From NCBI RefSeq assembly GCF_013378445.1, contig NZ_JABXYK010000004.1, positions 310,001 to 374,000 of the forward strand: a stretch of 64,000 nt of DNA. Direction: 5' to 3'. Below, in pieces: positions 45,589-53,857 of this stretch (position 1 is the first letter of the stretch; the number at the start of each line of letters is the position of its first letter). This DNA comes from Mycoplana rhizolycopersici. GTDB lineage: Bacteria; Pseudomonadota; Alphaproteobacteria; Rhizobiales; Rhizobiaceae. Both the position numbers and the translations under genes were made by a program. Below the pieces are notes generated by a model that was not told where the DNA came from, did not search any database, and saw only the letters and a list, made by a program, of their open reading frames with translations.

Positions 45589-45620
45589 GGCGGGTCGGTA
45601 CGAGGCCGGCCCGCCTTTTT
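45589..45620 (+). terminator. Intrinsic terminator between coxL and coxD
   Basis: GGCGGGTCGG-N7-CCGGCCCGCC forms a 10-bp stem (one G-T pair) directly followed by TTTTT (45616-45620). It starts 12 bases after the coxL stop and ends 15 before the coxD start. Confidence 0.8.
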
Positions 45621-45634
45621 GCCGGAAGGATACG

Positions 45635-46510
45635 ATGAGCTGGAAGACGCTGAAGGACGATCTCGCAAATCATGGCTATGTCGCCTCCGACGACCTCGCC
45701 ATGGCGTTGCACCTTGCCGTGACGATCGGCAAGCCGCTGCTGCTCGAAGGGGCGGCGGGCGTCGGCAAGACGCAACTTGCGAAGACGCTTGCCGAACTGT
45801 TCGACACGCGCCTCATCCGCCTGCAATGCTACGAGGGCCTGGACGCGGCCTCGGCGATCTATGAATGGAACTACCAGCGGCAGCTTCTCGCCATCCGGGC
45901 AGCGACCGAGAGTGGCGCTCCCGGCGAGAACATCGAGGACCGGATCTTCTCCGAGAAATACCTGCTCGCGCGGCCGCTGCTCGAAGCGATCCGGCAGGAC
46001 AAGGCTCCGGTGCTCCTGCTCGACGAGGTGGACCGCGCGGACGAGGAGTTCGAGGCCTATCTGCTGGAGCTCCTGTCGGATTTCCAGGTGACGATCCCCG
46101 AACTTGGCACGATCACGGCACAGACCAGGCCGCATGTGATCCTCACGTCGAACGGCACGCGGGACCTCTCGGACGCGCTCCGCCGCCGCTGCCTCTATTC
46201 CTATGTCGACTATCCCGACCGCGCGACGGAACTGGCAATTCTCGCGAGCCACAAGCCGGGGCTCGAGGCGAGGCTCTGCGAACAGATCGTCGGCGTCGTG
46301 CAGGCGCTGCGCAGGGAGGATCTGGAAAAGAAGCCGGGCGTTGCCGAAATGCTGGATTGGGCCGCGGCGATTGCCGGCCTCGGCATCAACGATCTCGCCG
46401 CCGATCCTGTCGAGTTGCAGGCGACCCTCGTCTGCCTGCTGAAGACCCAGGCGGACCGCGCCGCCGTGCCGCTCGAGGTGCAGCAGCGTCTGGTCGGAAA
46501 GGCTGCCTGA
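45635..46510 (+). CDS. coxD: CoxD, MoxR-type AAA+ ATPase for CO dehydrogenase maturation
   Basis: 291 residues. Walker A is GAAGVGKT (39-46), Walker B LLLDEVDRAD has Asp130-Glu131, and sensor residues lie in VILTSNGTRDLSDALRRRC. CoxD is needed to build the Cu-S-Mo active site. It starts behind GCCGGAAGGATACG, and its stop overlaps the coxE start, so the chaperone ATPase and VWA protein are coupled. Confidence 0.94.
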   Translation: MSWKTLKDDLANHGYVASDDLAMALHLAVTIGKPLLLEGAAGVGKTQLAKTLAELFDTRLIRLQCYEGLDAASAIYEWNYQRQLLAIRAATESGAPGENIEDRIFSEKYLLARPLLEAIRQDKAPVLLLDEVDRADEEFEAYLLELLSDFQVTIPELGTITAQTRPHVILTSNGTRDLSDALRRRCLYSYVDYPDRATELAILASHKPGLEARLCEQIVGVVQALRREDLEKKPGVAEMLDWAAAIAGLGINDLAADPVELQATLVCLLKTQADRAAVPLEVQQRLVGKAA

Positions 46511-47688
46511 TGCGCGTGACCCGTTTTCCGGATCGCCAGACCATAACGGAGCGCATGGCCGGCTTCATGGCGCATCTGCGGCTGAACGGGCTGGACGCCG
46601 GCATGGCGCAGGGCGAGACCGCCCTTGCCGCGCTCGGTGCCATCGACGCGACGGATCGCGAGCAGGTCCGGCTGGCGCTGAAGTCGGTCTGCGCCCATGG
46701 GGCCGAAGGCTTTCGGGCCTTCGACGATCTCTTCGATTCATATTGGCTTTCCCATGGCCGGCGGCGCGAGAGGTCGGCCGGCATGCATGATGCCGAGCGC
46801 CGGCTACCCCGCGCGACCTCCAGCATCCGCGAAATGATGGAGAGCCGCACCGGCGGCGGCGTGCCGCACGTGCCAGACGCTGATGGCGAGGGCGAAAGCG
46901 AGGGGGACACCGGAAGACTGCTCGCCTCGCGCATCGAGGCTGTCCGCCGCTCCGATCTACGCGGTCTCACCACGCCGGAGGAACTGGCGGAGGCGGAAGC
47001 GGTTGCCCGGCAGATTGCCCGTTCGCTGCGGGACCGCCGGTCGCGGCGCCGCAAGGCCGCCCGCCGCGGCGCCCTGCTCGATCTGCGCCGCATTGCCCGC
47101 CGCTCTGTCGCCCATGGCGGCGATCCGGTGGAACTGCTGCGCCGGCGCCGGCCGGACCGGCCGGTCAACATCGTCGCCATCTGCGACGTCTCCGGCTCCA
47201 TGACGGTCTATGCGCGCGTCTTTCTCGCCTTCCTGCAGGGGCTCGTCAGCGCCGACAGCCGCACCGATGCCTTCCTGCTGCACACGCGGCTGGTGCGGAT
47301 TTCCGATGCCCTGCGCGACAGCGATACGCTTCGGGCAGTCGAGCGCCTGTCGCTGATGGCGACCGGCTTCGGCGGCGGCACGAAGATCGGCGCCAATCTC
47401 AAGGCGTTCAACGACCAGTACGCACGCGGCATGGTGACGGGCAGGACCGTGGTGCTGATCCTGTCCGACGGGTACGATACCGATCCGCCCGAACTGATCG
47501 GCGGCGAACTCGCCCGCCTAAAACGGCGGGGCTGCAAGGTCGTCTGGCTGAACCCGCTTAAGGGATGGAGCGGCTACGAGCCGGTGGCACGCGGCATGGC
47601 CGCGGCGTTGCCCCACCTCGATCTGTTCGCGGCAGCCAACACGCTGGATTCGCTCGCAGCACTCGAACCGCATCTCCAAAAGATGTGA
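46510..47688 (+). CDS. coxE: CoxE, VWA-domain maturation protein
   Basis: 392 residues. The C-terminal von Willebrand A domain has a full MIDAS start, Asp226-x-Ser228-x-Ser230 in CDVSGSM. A basic stretch RRSRRRKAARRG (about 177-188) precedes it. MoxR plus VWA pairs act together in cofactor insertion. With CoxD it inserts the copper and sulphur. It begins with a one-base overlap behind coxD. Confidence 0.93.
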   Translation: MRVTRFPDRQTITERMAGFMAHLRLNGLDAGMAQGETALAALGAIDATDREQVRLALKSVCAHGAEGFRAFDDLFDSYWLSHGRRRERSAGMHDAERRLPRATSSIREMMESRTGGGVPHVPDADGEGESEGDTGRLLASRIEAVRRSDLRGLTTPEELAEAEAVARQIARSLRDRRSRRRKAARRGALLDLRRIARRSVAHGGDPVELLRRRRPDRPVNIVAICDVSGSMTVYARVFLAFLQGLVSADSRTDAFLLHTRLVRISDALRDSDTLRAVERLSLMATGFGGGTKIGANLKAFNDQYARGMVTGRTVVLILSDGYDTDPPELIGGELARLKRRGCKVVWLNPLKGWSGYEPVARGMAAALPHLDLFAAANTLDSLAALEPHLQKM

Positions 47689-47703
47689 GCGGAGGAGGCT
47701 CGC

Positions 47704-48768
47704 ATGATGAGGAAACCGAACATCGACCAGATCGCGGACGAGCTGAAGCGTGCCGGCACGCCCTATGTCATGGCGACCGTGGTGCGCACCGTCGCGGCGA
47801 CCGCCGCGAAGGCCGGCGCCAAGGCGGTGATCCTTGAGGACGGCACGATCGCCGAAGGCTGGATCGGCGGTGGCTGCGCCCGCGGCGCGGTGCTGCGGGC
47901 GGCGAAGGACGCGATCGCCGACGGCGAGCCGCGGCTCGTCTCCGTTCAGCCAGAGGATCTGCTCGCCGAACTTGGCGTCGCCCCGGGAGAGGTGCGCGAC
48001 GGCATCCGCTTCGCCCGCAACATGTGCCCATCCAAGGGGAGCATGGACGTCTTCATCGAACCGGTGCTGCCGGTTCCGCGTCTCTACGTGATGGGTGCGA
48101 GCCCGGTGGGCGTGGCTCTTGCCGATCTCGCGCGGCGGTTCGGCTTTCACACGGTCGCCTGTGCGCCGGCGCCCGACCAGCAGGCCTTCCCCGAGGTCGA
48201 CGACCGGATCGAAGGCTATCTCCTGCCGGCGGATGCGCCGGGCGAGCGCTATCTGGTGGTCGCGACGCAGGGGCGGGGCGACGAGGCGGCGCTGCGCGCA
48301 GCACTCGGCTCTCCCGCCGCCCATGTCGCCTTCGTCGGCAGCCGCGCGAAGGCGGCGGCGCTGAAGCAGGAACTCCGGTCGAGTGGCGTGAGCATGGAAG
48401 ACCTCGATCGCGTGAAGGCGCCTGCGGGACTCGATATCGGTGCGGTGACGCCGGAGGAGATCGCGCTCTCCGTCGTCGCCGAACTCGTAGAGGTGCGACG
48501 CCGTGGCCATCAGCGGATGCTGAGGGCAGGGGCCGAGGCCAAGGGGGATGTCACCGGCAACGCGCCAGTCGAAGCCGGCGATGCCCCGGTGCCGGCTTCG
48601 CCCGCCCTCGCCGGCAGGCCCGGCCCATTGCGCCGGGTAGGGGCCTTTATTGGCGAGAGGATGCTTCGCGAGAAGGTGAAGCCGAGCGAAATCCCGGACG
48701 TTGCGAGCCAGCAGGACGAGGCCTTCTACCTCCGCCTGCTGCTGCAGCGTCGTTTTTGTTGCATGTGA
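47704..48768 (+). CDS. coxF: CoxF, XdhC-family maturation factor with an unusual C-terminal extension
   Basis: 354 residues. The N-terminal XdhC/CoxI domain is marked by GWIGGGCARGAVLRAA. A Rossmann domain (YVMGASPVGVALADLARRFG) fills the middle. The family normally ends soon after ALSVVAELVEVRRRGH. Here about 70 extra residues follow (DVTGNAPVEAGDAPVPASPA, then a basic tail ending RRFCCM), not recognised. The ATG follows GGAGGAGGCTCGC. It probably helps protect or sulphurate the molybdenum cofactor. Confidence 0.88.
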   Translation: MMRKPNIDQIADELKRAGTPYVMATVVRTVAATAAKAGAKAVILEDGTIAEGWIGGGCARGAVLRAAKDAIADGEPRLVSVQPEDLLAELGVAPGEVRDGIRFARNMCPSKGSMDVFIEPVLPVPRLYVMGASPVGVALADLARRFGFHTVACAPAPDQQAFPEVDDRIEGYLLPADAPGERYLVVATQGRGDEAALRAALGSPAAHVAFVGSRAKAAALKQELRSSGVSMEDLDRVKAPAGLDIGAVTPEEIALSVVAELVEVRRRGHQRMLRAGAEAKGDVTGNAPVEAGDAPVPASPALAGRPGPLRRVGAFIGERMLREKVKPSEIPDVASQQDEAFYLRLLLQRRFCCM

Positions 48769-48780
48769 GGGTGGGAACGA

Positions 48781-49236
48781 ATGGAACTGAAGGACGAAAT
48801 CCGCATCGAGGCGCCGAAGCACGAGGTCTATGCGGCGCTCAACGACCCGGAGGTGCTGAAGGCCGCAATTCCCGGCTGCCAGGAGCTCAACAAGGTCTCT
48901 GACACCGAGCTCGAAGCCAAGGTCGCGCTGAAGGTGGGCCCGGTGAAGGCGACGTTCGGCGGCAAGGTGACGCTCGATACCGCGGGCGCGCCGGACCGGT
49001 TTTTACTCACCGGGGAGGGAAGTGGTGGCGTTGCCGGCTTCGCCAAGGGCGGTGCTGAAGTCGAACTCGAAGAGGACGGCAACGCCACCATATTGCGCTA
49101 CGCGGCCAGGGCCGATGTCGGCGGCAAGCTCGCCATGCTCGGCGGCCGTCTCATCGCCAGCACGGCGCAGAAGCTCGCAGGCCAGTTCTTCGAGAATTTC
49201 TCCGCGAAGGTCTCTGCAGGCCGGAGAATTTCCTGA
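48781..49236 (+). CDS. coxG: CoxG, SRPBCC-fold membrane-recruitment protein, C-terminally truncated
   Basis: 151 residues. MELKDEIRIEAPKHEVYAAL, AAIPGCQEL and GVAGFAKGGAEVEL are typical CoxG motifs. CoxG anchors CO dehydrogenase to the membrane via a C-terminal linker and helix, giving about 200 residues. Here the frame stops right after QKLAGQFFENFSAKVSAGRR, and unrelated DNA with IS remnants begins. The recruiting helix is absent, so anchoring may be lost. Confidence 0.88.
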   Translation: MELKDEIRIEAPKHEVYAALNDPEVLKAAIPGCQELNKVSDTELEAKVALKVGPVKATFGGKVTLDTAGAPDRFLLTGEGSGGVAGFAKGGAEVELEEDGNATILRYAARADVGGKLAMLGGRLIASTAQKLAGQFFENFSAKVSAGRRIS

Positions 49237-49500
49237 TGTAATCTCTTGACCGAGGAGGAGCGCGGGTGTGTTTGGCGACCGAACAGCAGCATGCTCCATT
49301 CCGTATTCGCAGAGGCAGATGGGAGTGTCCGGCGCGTTTGTTCAGCCCTTTGTATGTTGCAGGCTCGATCTCGGGCAGGCTCTGACGCGGCGTTGCGTTG
49401 CGTCGTAGAAATGGGCCCGTTTCGCCGGCACCCTGCCATTCAGATCCATCCTATCGAGCATCCACGACGGTTGTGACAGGTGGCCACCCCATGCGCTCCT
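49237..49500. other. Unassigned junction between coxG and the IS remnants
   Basis: About 260 bases without a credible gene or terminal repeat. It holds neither the missing coxG end nor the 5' end of the IS256 transposase, so it is probably scrambled or foreign DNA from insertion and deletion events. Confidence 0.4.
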
Positions 49501-49501
49501 C

Positions 49502-50346
49502 GGCTTTCCGCAAAGGCGGCACGTCCAAGGCGATCTCTCTTGCCAGATTCCGGACCTGATCTCGGCGGTGACCGACCAGGTTCTGGAGGCCGTTGGCGAG
49601 TGGCAAAACCGCCCGCTCGAGCTGTGCTATCCCCTCGTGTTCTTCGATACCATCCGGGTCAAGATCCGGGACGAAGGCTTCGTTCGCAACAAGGCCGTTT
49701 ATGTCGCGCTCGCAGTTCTGGCGGACGGCACAAAGGAAATCCTCGGGCTCCGGATCGAGAAGACCGAAGGGGCAAAGTTCTGGTTGCGCGTGATGAATGA
49801 GCTGAAAAGCCGTGGCTGCCAGGACATCCTGATCGCCGTGGTCGACGGCCTGAAAGGCTTTCCTGAAGCCATCACCGCCATCTTCCCCCAGACGATCGTA
49901 CAGACTTGCATCGTCCATCTGATCCGGCATTCGCTGGAGTTCGTTTCCTACAAGGACAGGAAGCCGGTCGTGCCGGCCCTGAGGCCATCTACCGTGCCCG
50001 AGATGCGGAGGCTGGAATGAAGGCGCTGGTGGCTTTCGAGGAAGGGTATTGGGGCCAGAAATACCCTGCCGTCTGCCGGCGACGCAATTGGGAACACGTC
50101 GTTTCCTTCTTCGCCTTCCCGGAGGGCGTCCGCCGCATCATCTACACGACGAACGCTATAGAAGCCTCGAACTCGAAACTTCGTCGGGCAGTGCGCTCGC
50201 GCGGCCATTTCCCTGGTGACGAAGCCGCGATGAAGCTGTTATATCTGGTTCTCAGCAATGCGGTCGAGCAGTGGAAGCGCGCGCCGCGGGAGTGGGGCGA
50301 AAAGACACAGTTCGCCGTCATCTTTGGCGAGCGGTTCTTCAACTGA
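49502..50346 (+). pseudogene. IS256-family transposase remnant (5'-truncated, frameshifted)
   Basis: Transposase pieces appear in two frames. Frame A (about 49526-50000) reads PDLISAVTDQVLEAV, FDTIRVKIRDEGFVRNKAVY, and VVDGLKGFPEAITAIFPQT. Frame B (about 49985-50346) reads AIYRARDAEAGMKALVAFEE, IIYTTNAIEASNSKLRRAV and GHFPGDEAAMKLLYLVL. The switch falls near 49980-49990. The N-terminal DNA-binding part is gone. DDE catalytic residues are only partly kept, so it is inactive. Confidence 0.9.
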
Positions 50347-50362
50347 TGAAACCGGCCCCCGC

Positions 50363-50382
50363 ACAGAATTCCTGACAGTCCC
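50363..50382 (+). repeat. Right terminal inverted repeat of the IS256-type element
   Basis: ACAGAATTCCTGACAGTCCC lies 17 bases after the transposase stop and resembles IS256-family ends (GGGACTGTCAGGAATTCTGT on the other strand). No matching left end was found, so the element lost its left part. Confidence 0.6.
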
Positions 50383-50532
50383 GGCTAGGTTTGCGTTGGA
50401 CCACGGCCAGATAATGCCGCCAGTCGTAGATCGTCTGACCGGGTCGGTCGTGAGAGCGGTCGATGATCCGTCGATGTTCGCACACGATTGACCTTCCGCG
50501 GCGACGACGGCGCGATCGGGATAGGCCAGCAG
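50383..50532 (-). pseudogene. IS21-type transposase (IstA) fragment
   Basis: On the minus strand AYPDRAVVAAEGQ is followed, after a frame switch, by VCEHRRIIDRSHDRPGQTIY and DWRHYLAVVQRKP, a well-known IstA C-terminal segment. It breaks off exactly where the IS256 terminal repeat begins, so the IS256 element inserted into it. It is only about 50 residues, frameshifted and inactive. Confidence 0.7.
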
Positions 50533-50870
50533 GCTCACCGCAGAAACGTCGAAGTCGAAGCGGGTGCTATGGCGATCCAGTCGCTTGAGATAGACGATTG
50601 AATCGTGCACGTTGGCGGGTGTCACATGGGTATCGGTGATGATGGCATGGCGGCCGTTCACCGTGCGGTGGTCGAGGTAGAAGAGGCCCTTCGGCTTGCC
50701 GTCGCGGACCTTGCAGCCGCTGTCGGTGCAGTAAAGACCGGCAACCCGGTCATGGATGAAGGAATAGTCGATGACCGCATCGATCTTGCGCAGCAGGTGA
50801 TCCTTCGGGACCAACTGCTCCAGCGTCACCATCTCAAGTGCGTCTGCTCAGGGGCCGGTTTCTTCAACAT
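50533..50870 (-). pseudogene. IS1182-family transposase fragment (internal deletion, frameshifted start)
   Basis: MLKKPAPEQTHL at 50870 is the usual IS1182 opening, but one base is missing before MVTLEQLVPKDHLLRKIDAV. After VAGLYCTDSG the central part is deleted, and the reading resumes with KVRDGKPKGLFYLDHRTVNG and ITDTHVTPANVHDSIVYL. It ends at FDFDVSAV, where the IstA fragment is fused in frame. Inactive. Confidence 0.82.
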
Positions 50871-50885
50871 GGTCCAGTGAATCAG

Positions 50886-50911
50886 AAACCCCCAGCCGAG
50901 GCCAGGGGTTT
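50886..50911. other. Stem-loop at the outer end of the IS1182 fragment
   Basis: AAACCCC-N12-GGGGTTT forms a 7-bp stem between the IS1182 start and the GntR stop at 50933. It may be part of the IS end or end GntR transcription. Confidence 0.35.
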
Positions 50912-50932
50912 GTCAGCAGTCTGACGCCAGGG

Positions 50933-51643
50933 CTATGCTGAAGCGCCTGTGTTCAACGTCGAGCGGAAGCGGATCTTCGAGCGCTCGACATGGCGAAAGA
51001 AGGCTTCCTGGGCGCGTTCGCGGTTGCCGGAGGCGAGGGCGTCGACCATCTCGCGGTGCTCGCGGTTGGAGACCGAGAGCCCGCCGGCCTGGACGAGCCC
51101 GCGTGCACGCGCCAGATGCAGCTTGTTGACGAAGCCCTTGTATTCCTTGACGAGCGTCGCGTTGCCGGTCGAGGTGACGAGGTAATCGTGGAAGGCGAGG
51201 TTGACGGGGTAATAGTCGTCGAAGTTCTTGCTCGCGGCGATCTCGTCCATCTGGTCGAGAAAGGCATTGAGCCGGGCCAGCATCTGGTCGGTGACGAGAT
51301 CGGCGAGCAGGCGTCCTGCAAGGCCGAAGATCGCGGCGCGCACGTCGTAGATTTCAAGCGCTTCCGTTGGCGAGACCGAGCGTACGAAGACGCCTCGGTT
51401 GCGGATGCTCTCGACGAGGCCCTTGGCCTGCAGGCTGCGGGTCGCCTCGCGCAAGGGGCCACGGCTGGTGCCGAAGCGGGCCGAGAGCTGGATCTCGTTC
51501 AGCCGCTCGCCGGGTTTCAGTTCGCCGGTCAGGATGAGGTGCTCGAGCTCGCGCTCGATGACGCCGGTCAGCGACGACGTTCTCAACACCGTGAGATCGT
51601 TCTGCTGTACCTTCGGTTCCTCATGATACATGGCGCGTTCCAT
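50933..51643 (-). CDS. GntR-family transcriptional regulator, FCD domain
   Basis: 236 residues. HTH (about 30-85) contains LNEIQLSARFGTSRGPLREA, then a PLREATRSLQAKGLVE wing. FCD domain ligands include the NLAFHDYLV and EHREMV His residues. MERAM at 51643 is the longest start. MYHEE at 51631 is the alternative, and neither has a strong ribosome site. Interlocked inverted repeats (51653-51677) lie directly upstream and fit autoregulation. It heads the minus-strand carboxylate cluster only by proximity, since its gene is downstream of a spacer from the tartrate-dehydrogenase-like gene. Confidence 0.88.
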   Translation of the reverse strand: MERAMYHEEPKVQQNDLTVLRTSSLTGVIERELEHLILTGELKPGERLNEIQLSARFGTSRGPLREATRSLQAKGLVESIRNRGVFVRSVSPTEALEIYDVRAAIFGLAGRLLADLVTDQMLARLNAFLDQMDEIAASKNFDDYYPVNLAFHDYLVTSTGNATLVKEYKGFVNKLHLARARGLVQAGGLSVSNREHREMVDALASGNRERAQEAFFRHVERSKIRFRSTLNTGASA

Positions 51644-51652
51644 TGATTTCGA

Positions 51653-51677
51653 TTGCTATTGTAGGCAATAAACAATG
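51653..51677. promoter_or_regulatory. Interlocked inverted repeats upstream of the GntR gene
   Basis: ATTGC-N8-GCAAT (51653-51670) and ATTGT-N9-ACAAT (51659-51677) are both perfect 5-bp inverted repeats and overlap. The ATTGT/ACAAT form is like known FCD-GntR operators. A similar ATTG-N12-CAAT occurs at 58866-58885 before the TTT transporter genes. Confidence 0.5.
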
Positions 51678-51696
51678 GGAATGTAAGCTGCAACTG

Positions 51697-52767
51697 CTAT
51701 TGGGCGCCTCGTCTTGTCGCATCCAGGATGGCGTCGGTGACCGCCCGCGTATCGGCCTGTCCGCCGAGGTCCGGCGTATGCGGCCCCGACCGGCTGACCG
51801 TCTCTATCGCGGCCATGAGTTTTTCGGCCGCCGCCGTCTCGCCGAGCCGTTCCAGCATCATCGCCCCGGTCCAGAAGGCGCCGATCGGGTTGGCGATGCC
51901 CTTGCCCATGATGTCGAAGGCCGAGCCGTGGATCGGCTCGTACATGGACGGATGTTTTCCGGACGGATCGACATTGCCCGTAGCACCATTGCCGAGGCTT
52001 CCCGTCAGCGCCGAGGCGAGGTCGGAGAGAATGTCGGCGTGCAGGTTGCTGGCAAGGATCGTGTCGAAATTGCCTGGCTTCGTCACCATCAGCGCGGCCA
52101 TGGCATCGACCAGCTTCCAGTCGACGTCAAGCTCCGGGAAGTCCTTCAGAACGTCGCGGCAGGCCTCGTCCCAGAGCACCATGCCGTGGCGCTGGGCGTT
52201 GGACTTGGTGACGACGGTAAGCCGCTTGCGCGGCCGCGCCATCGCCGTCTCGCAGGCAAAGCGGCAGATGCGCTCGACGCCGGCGCGGGTGAAGACCGCG
52301 ACGTCCATGGCAAGCTCGATCGGCAGCCCCGCATGGGCCCGTCCGCCGACGCCGGAATATTCGCCCTCGGAGTTCTCGCGCACGATGACCCAGTCGATCT
52401 GCTCGCCGAGTTCGGGGCGTAGTGGCCCGCGCATGCCGCCGATCAGCTTCGTGGGCCGCACGTTGGCATACTGATCAAGCCCCTGGCAGATAGCGAGCCG
52501 GAGGTCCCAGAGCGTGATGTGGTCGGGAATGTCGGGGTCGCCGACGGCGCCGAAGTAGATGGCGTCGAAGTGCTTCAATTGCTCCACTCCGTCTACCGGC
52601 ATCATGCGTCCGGTACGGCGGTAATAATCCGAGCCCCAGTCGAAGCGGGTGACGTCTAGCGTGAAACCTTCGCGACCGGCGAGGTCCGCCAGAACCGAAA
52701 GCCCGGCCTCGATCACTTCCGGCCCGACGCCGTCGCCGCCGATCGCGGCGATCTTATGCGTTCGCAT
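51697..52767 (-). CDS. Tartrate dehydrogenase/decarboxylase-like NAD enzyme (isocitrate/isopropylmalate DH family)
   Basis: 356 residues. It opens HKIAAIGGDGVGPEVIEAG. Family motifs include WVIVRENSEGEYSGVGG (Arg and Tyr), NLHADILSDLASALTGSLG (metal Asp residues) and EPIHGSAFDIMGKGIANP. The HGSAFD variant is typical of tartrate dehydrogenases, against HGSAPD in isopropylmalate and D-malate enzymes. It oxidises, often with decarboxylation, a 2-hydroxy diacid. Its start overlaps the stop of the next paralogue by 14 bases. Confidence 0.85.
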   Translation of the reverse strand: MRTHKIAAIGGDGVGPEVIEAGLSVLADLAGREGFTLDVTRFDWGSDYYRRTGRMMPVDGVEQLKHFDAIYFGAVGDPDIPDHITLWDLRLAICQGLDQYANVRPTKLIGGMRGPLRPELGEQIDWVIVRENSEGEYSGVGGRAHAGLPIELAMDVAVFTRAGVERICRFACETAMARPRKRLTVVTKSNAQRHGMVLWDEACRDVLKDFPELDVDWKLVDAMAALMVTKPGNFDTILASNLHADILSDLASALTGSLGNGATGNVDPSGKHPSMYEPIHGSAFDIMGKGIANPIGAFWTGAMMLERLGETAAAEKLMAAIETVSRSGPHTPDLGGQADTRAVTDAILDATRRGAQ

Positions 52768-53857
52768 GGGCTGCCTCCATGCCGCGCAGGATGCCGTCGA
52801 CCATGTCGGCCTGCGTGCCCGTGCCGCGGATGTCGGGCGTGCGTGTCGCCGGGTCGGCAAGGGCCGCGTCGATGCCGGCCTTCATGATGCGCGACATCTC
52901 GAGCGCCGCATCGATCTTGTGGTGGTGTCCCATCCAGTCGAAGAGCATGCGGGTCGATTCGATCATCGCGAAGGGATTGGCGATGCCCTTGCCGGCAATG
53001 TCGGGGGCCGAGCCGTGCGTCGCCTGGGCCATCGCGATCGAGCCGCGGCCGATGCAGAGGCCCGGCGCCATGCCGAGGCCGCCGACGAGGCCGGCCGCCT
53101 CGTCGGTAAGGATGTCGCCGAACATGTTGGTGGTGACGACCGTGTCGAAGCTCTGCGGGTCGCGCACCAGCCGCATCGCCATCGTGTCGACGATCACCTC
53201 GTTCACCTCGACGTCGGGGAAGCCCTTGGCGACCTCGTAGCAGCTGTCGACGAACATGCCGCAGCCGAGCTTGTAGACGGTGTTCTTGTGCACCAGCGTC
53301 AGCTTCTTGCGCCGCGAGCGGGCGATCTCGAAGGCGGCGCGCGCCACCTTGGAAGACCCCTCGACGGTGATGACGCGCACCGAGATCGTCACGTCATGCG
53401 TCGGGCGGAACTCGCCGGAGCCCATGACGACGTTGCGGTCCGGCTGGAAGCCCTCGTTGTTCTCGCGCACGATCACCATGTCGATGTCGTCGTGCAGGCA
53501 GCCGATGCCCGGAAACGATCGGGTCGGGCGCACATTGGCGAAGAGGTCGAAGCGCTTGCGCAGGATCGGATGCGGATTGATCGCCTCCGGTACCTTCGGA
53601 TACTCGCGATGGCCGATCGGGCCGAGGATGAAGCCGTCGAGTGTCCCGAGCGTCTCAAGCGTGCCTTCGGGCATGGTGTGGCCATGCGTGTCCAGCGCGC
53701 GCCGGCCGATCGGCACGTCGAGCCATTCGATGGCCATGCCGGTCGCAGCCGCCGCGGCCCTGGCGATCCGGACCGAGGCCGGAACGACCTCGTGGCCGAT
53801 GTCGTCGCCTTCGAGGATGCCGATCCTGAGTGAGGTCTTCTTGGTCATCTGGTTCAT
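52754..53857 (-). CDS. Second isocitrate/isopropylmalate-dehydrogenase-family enzyme
   Basis: 367 residues. RIGILEGDDIGHEVVPASVR begins the fold. MVIVRENNEGFQPD replaces the usual Glu-Gly-x-Tyr segment, NMFGDILTDEAAGLVGGLG has the metal Asp residues, and THGSAPDIAGKGIANPFAMI is the NAD loop. It diverges strongly from its neighbour: there is no Tyr in the RENNEGF loop, so the substrate differs. MNQ at 53857 is the preferred start, with MTKK at 53848 as alternative. Its start overlaps the MmgE/PrpD stop by 4 bases. Confidence 0.85.
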   Translation of the reverse strand: MNQMTKKTSLRIGILEGDDIGHEVVPASVRIARAAAAATGMAIEWLDVPIGRRALDTHGHTMPEGTLETLGTLDGFILGPIGHREYPKVPEAINPHPILRKRFDLFANVRPTRSFPGIGCLHDDIDMVIVRENNEGFQPDRNVVMGSGEFRPTHDVTISVRVITVEGSSKVARAAFEIARSRRKKLTLVHKNTVYKLGCGMFVDSCYEVAKGFPDVEVNEVIVDTMAMRLVRDPQSFDTVVTTNMFGDILTDEAAGLVGGLGMAPGLCIGRGSIAMAQATHGSAPDIAGKGIANPFAMIESTRMLFDWMGHHHKIDAALEMSRIMKAGIDAALADPATRTPDIRGTGTQADMVDGILRGMEAAHANA

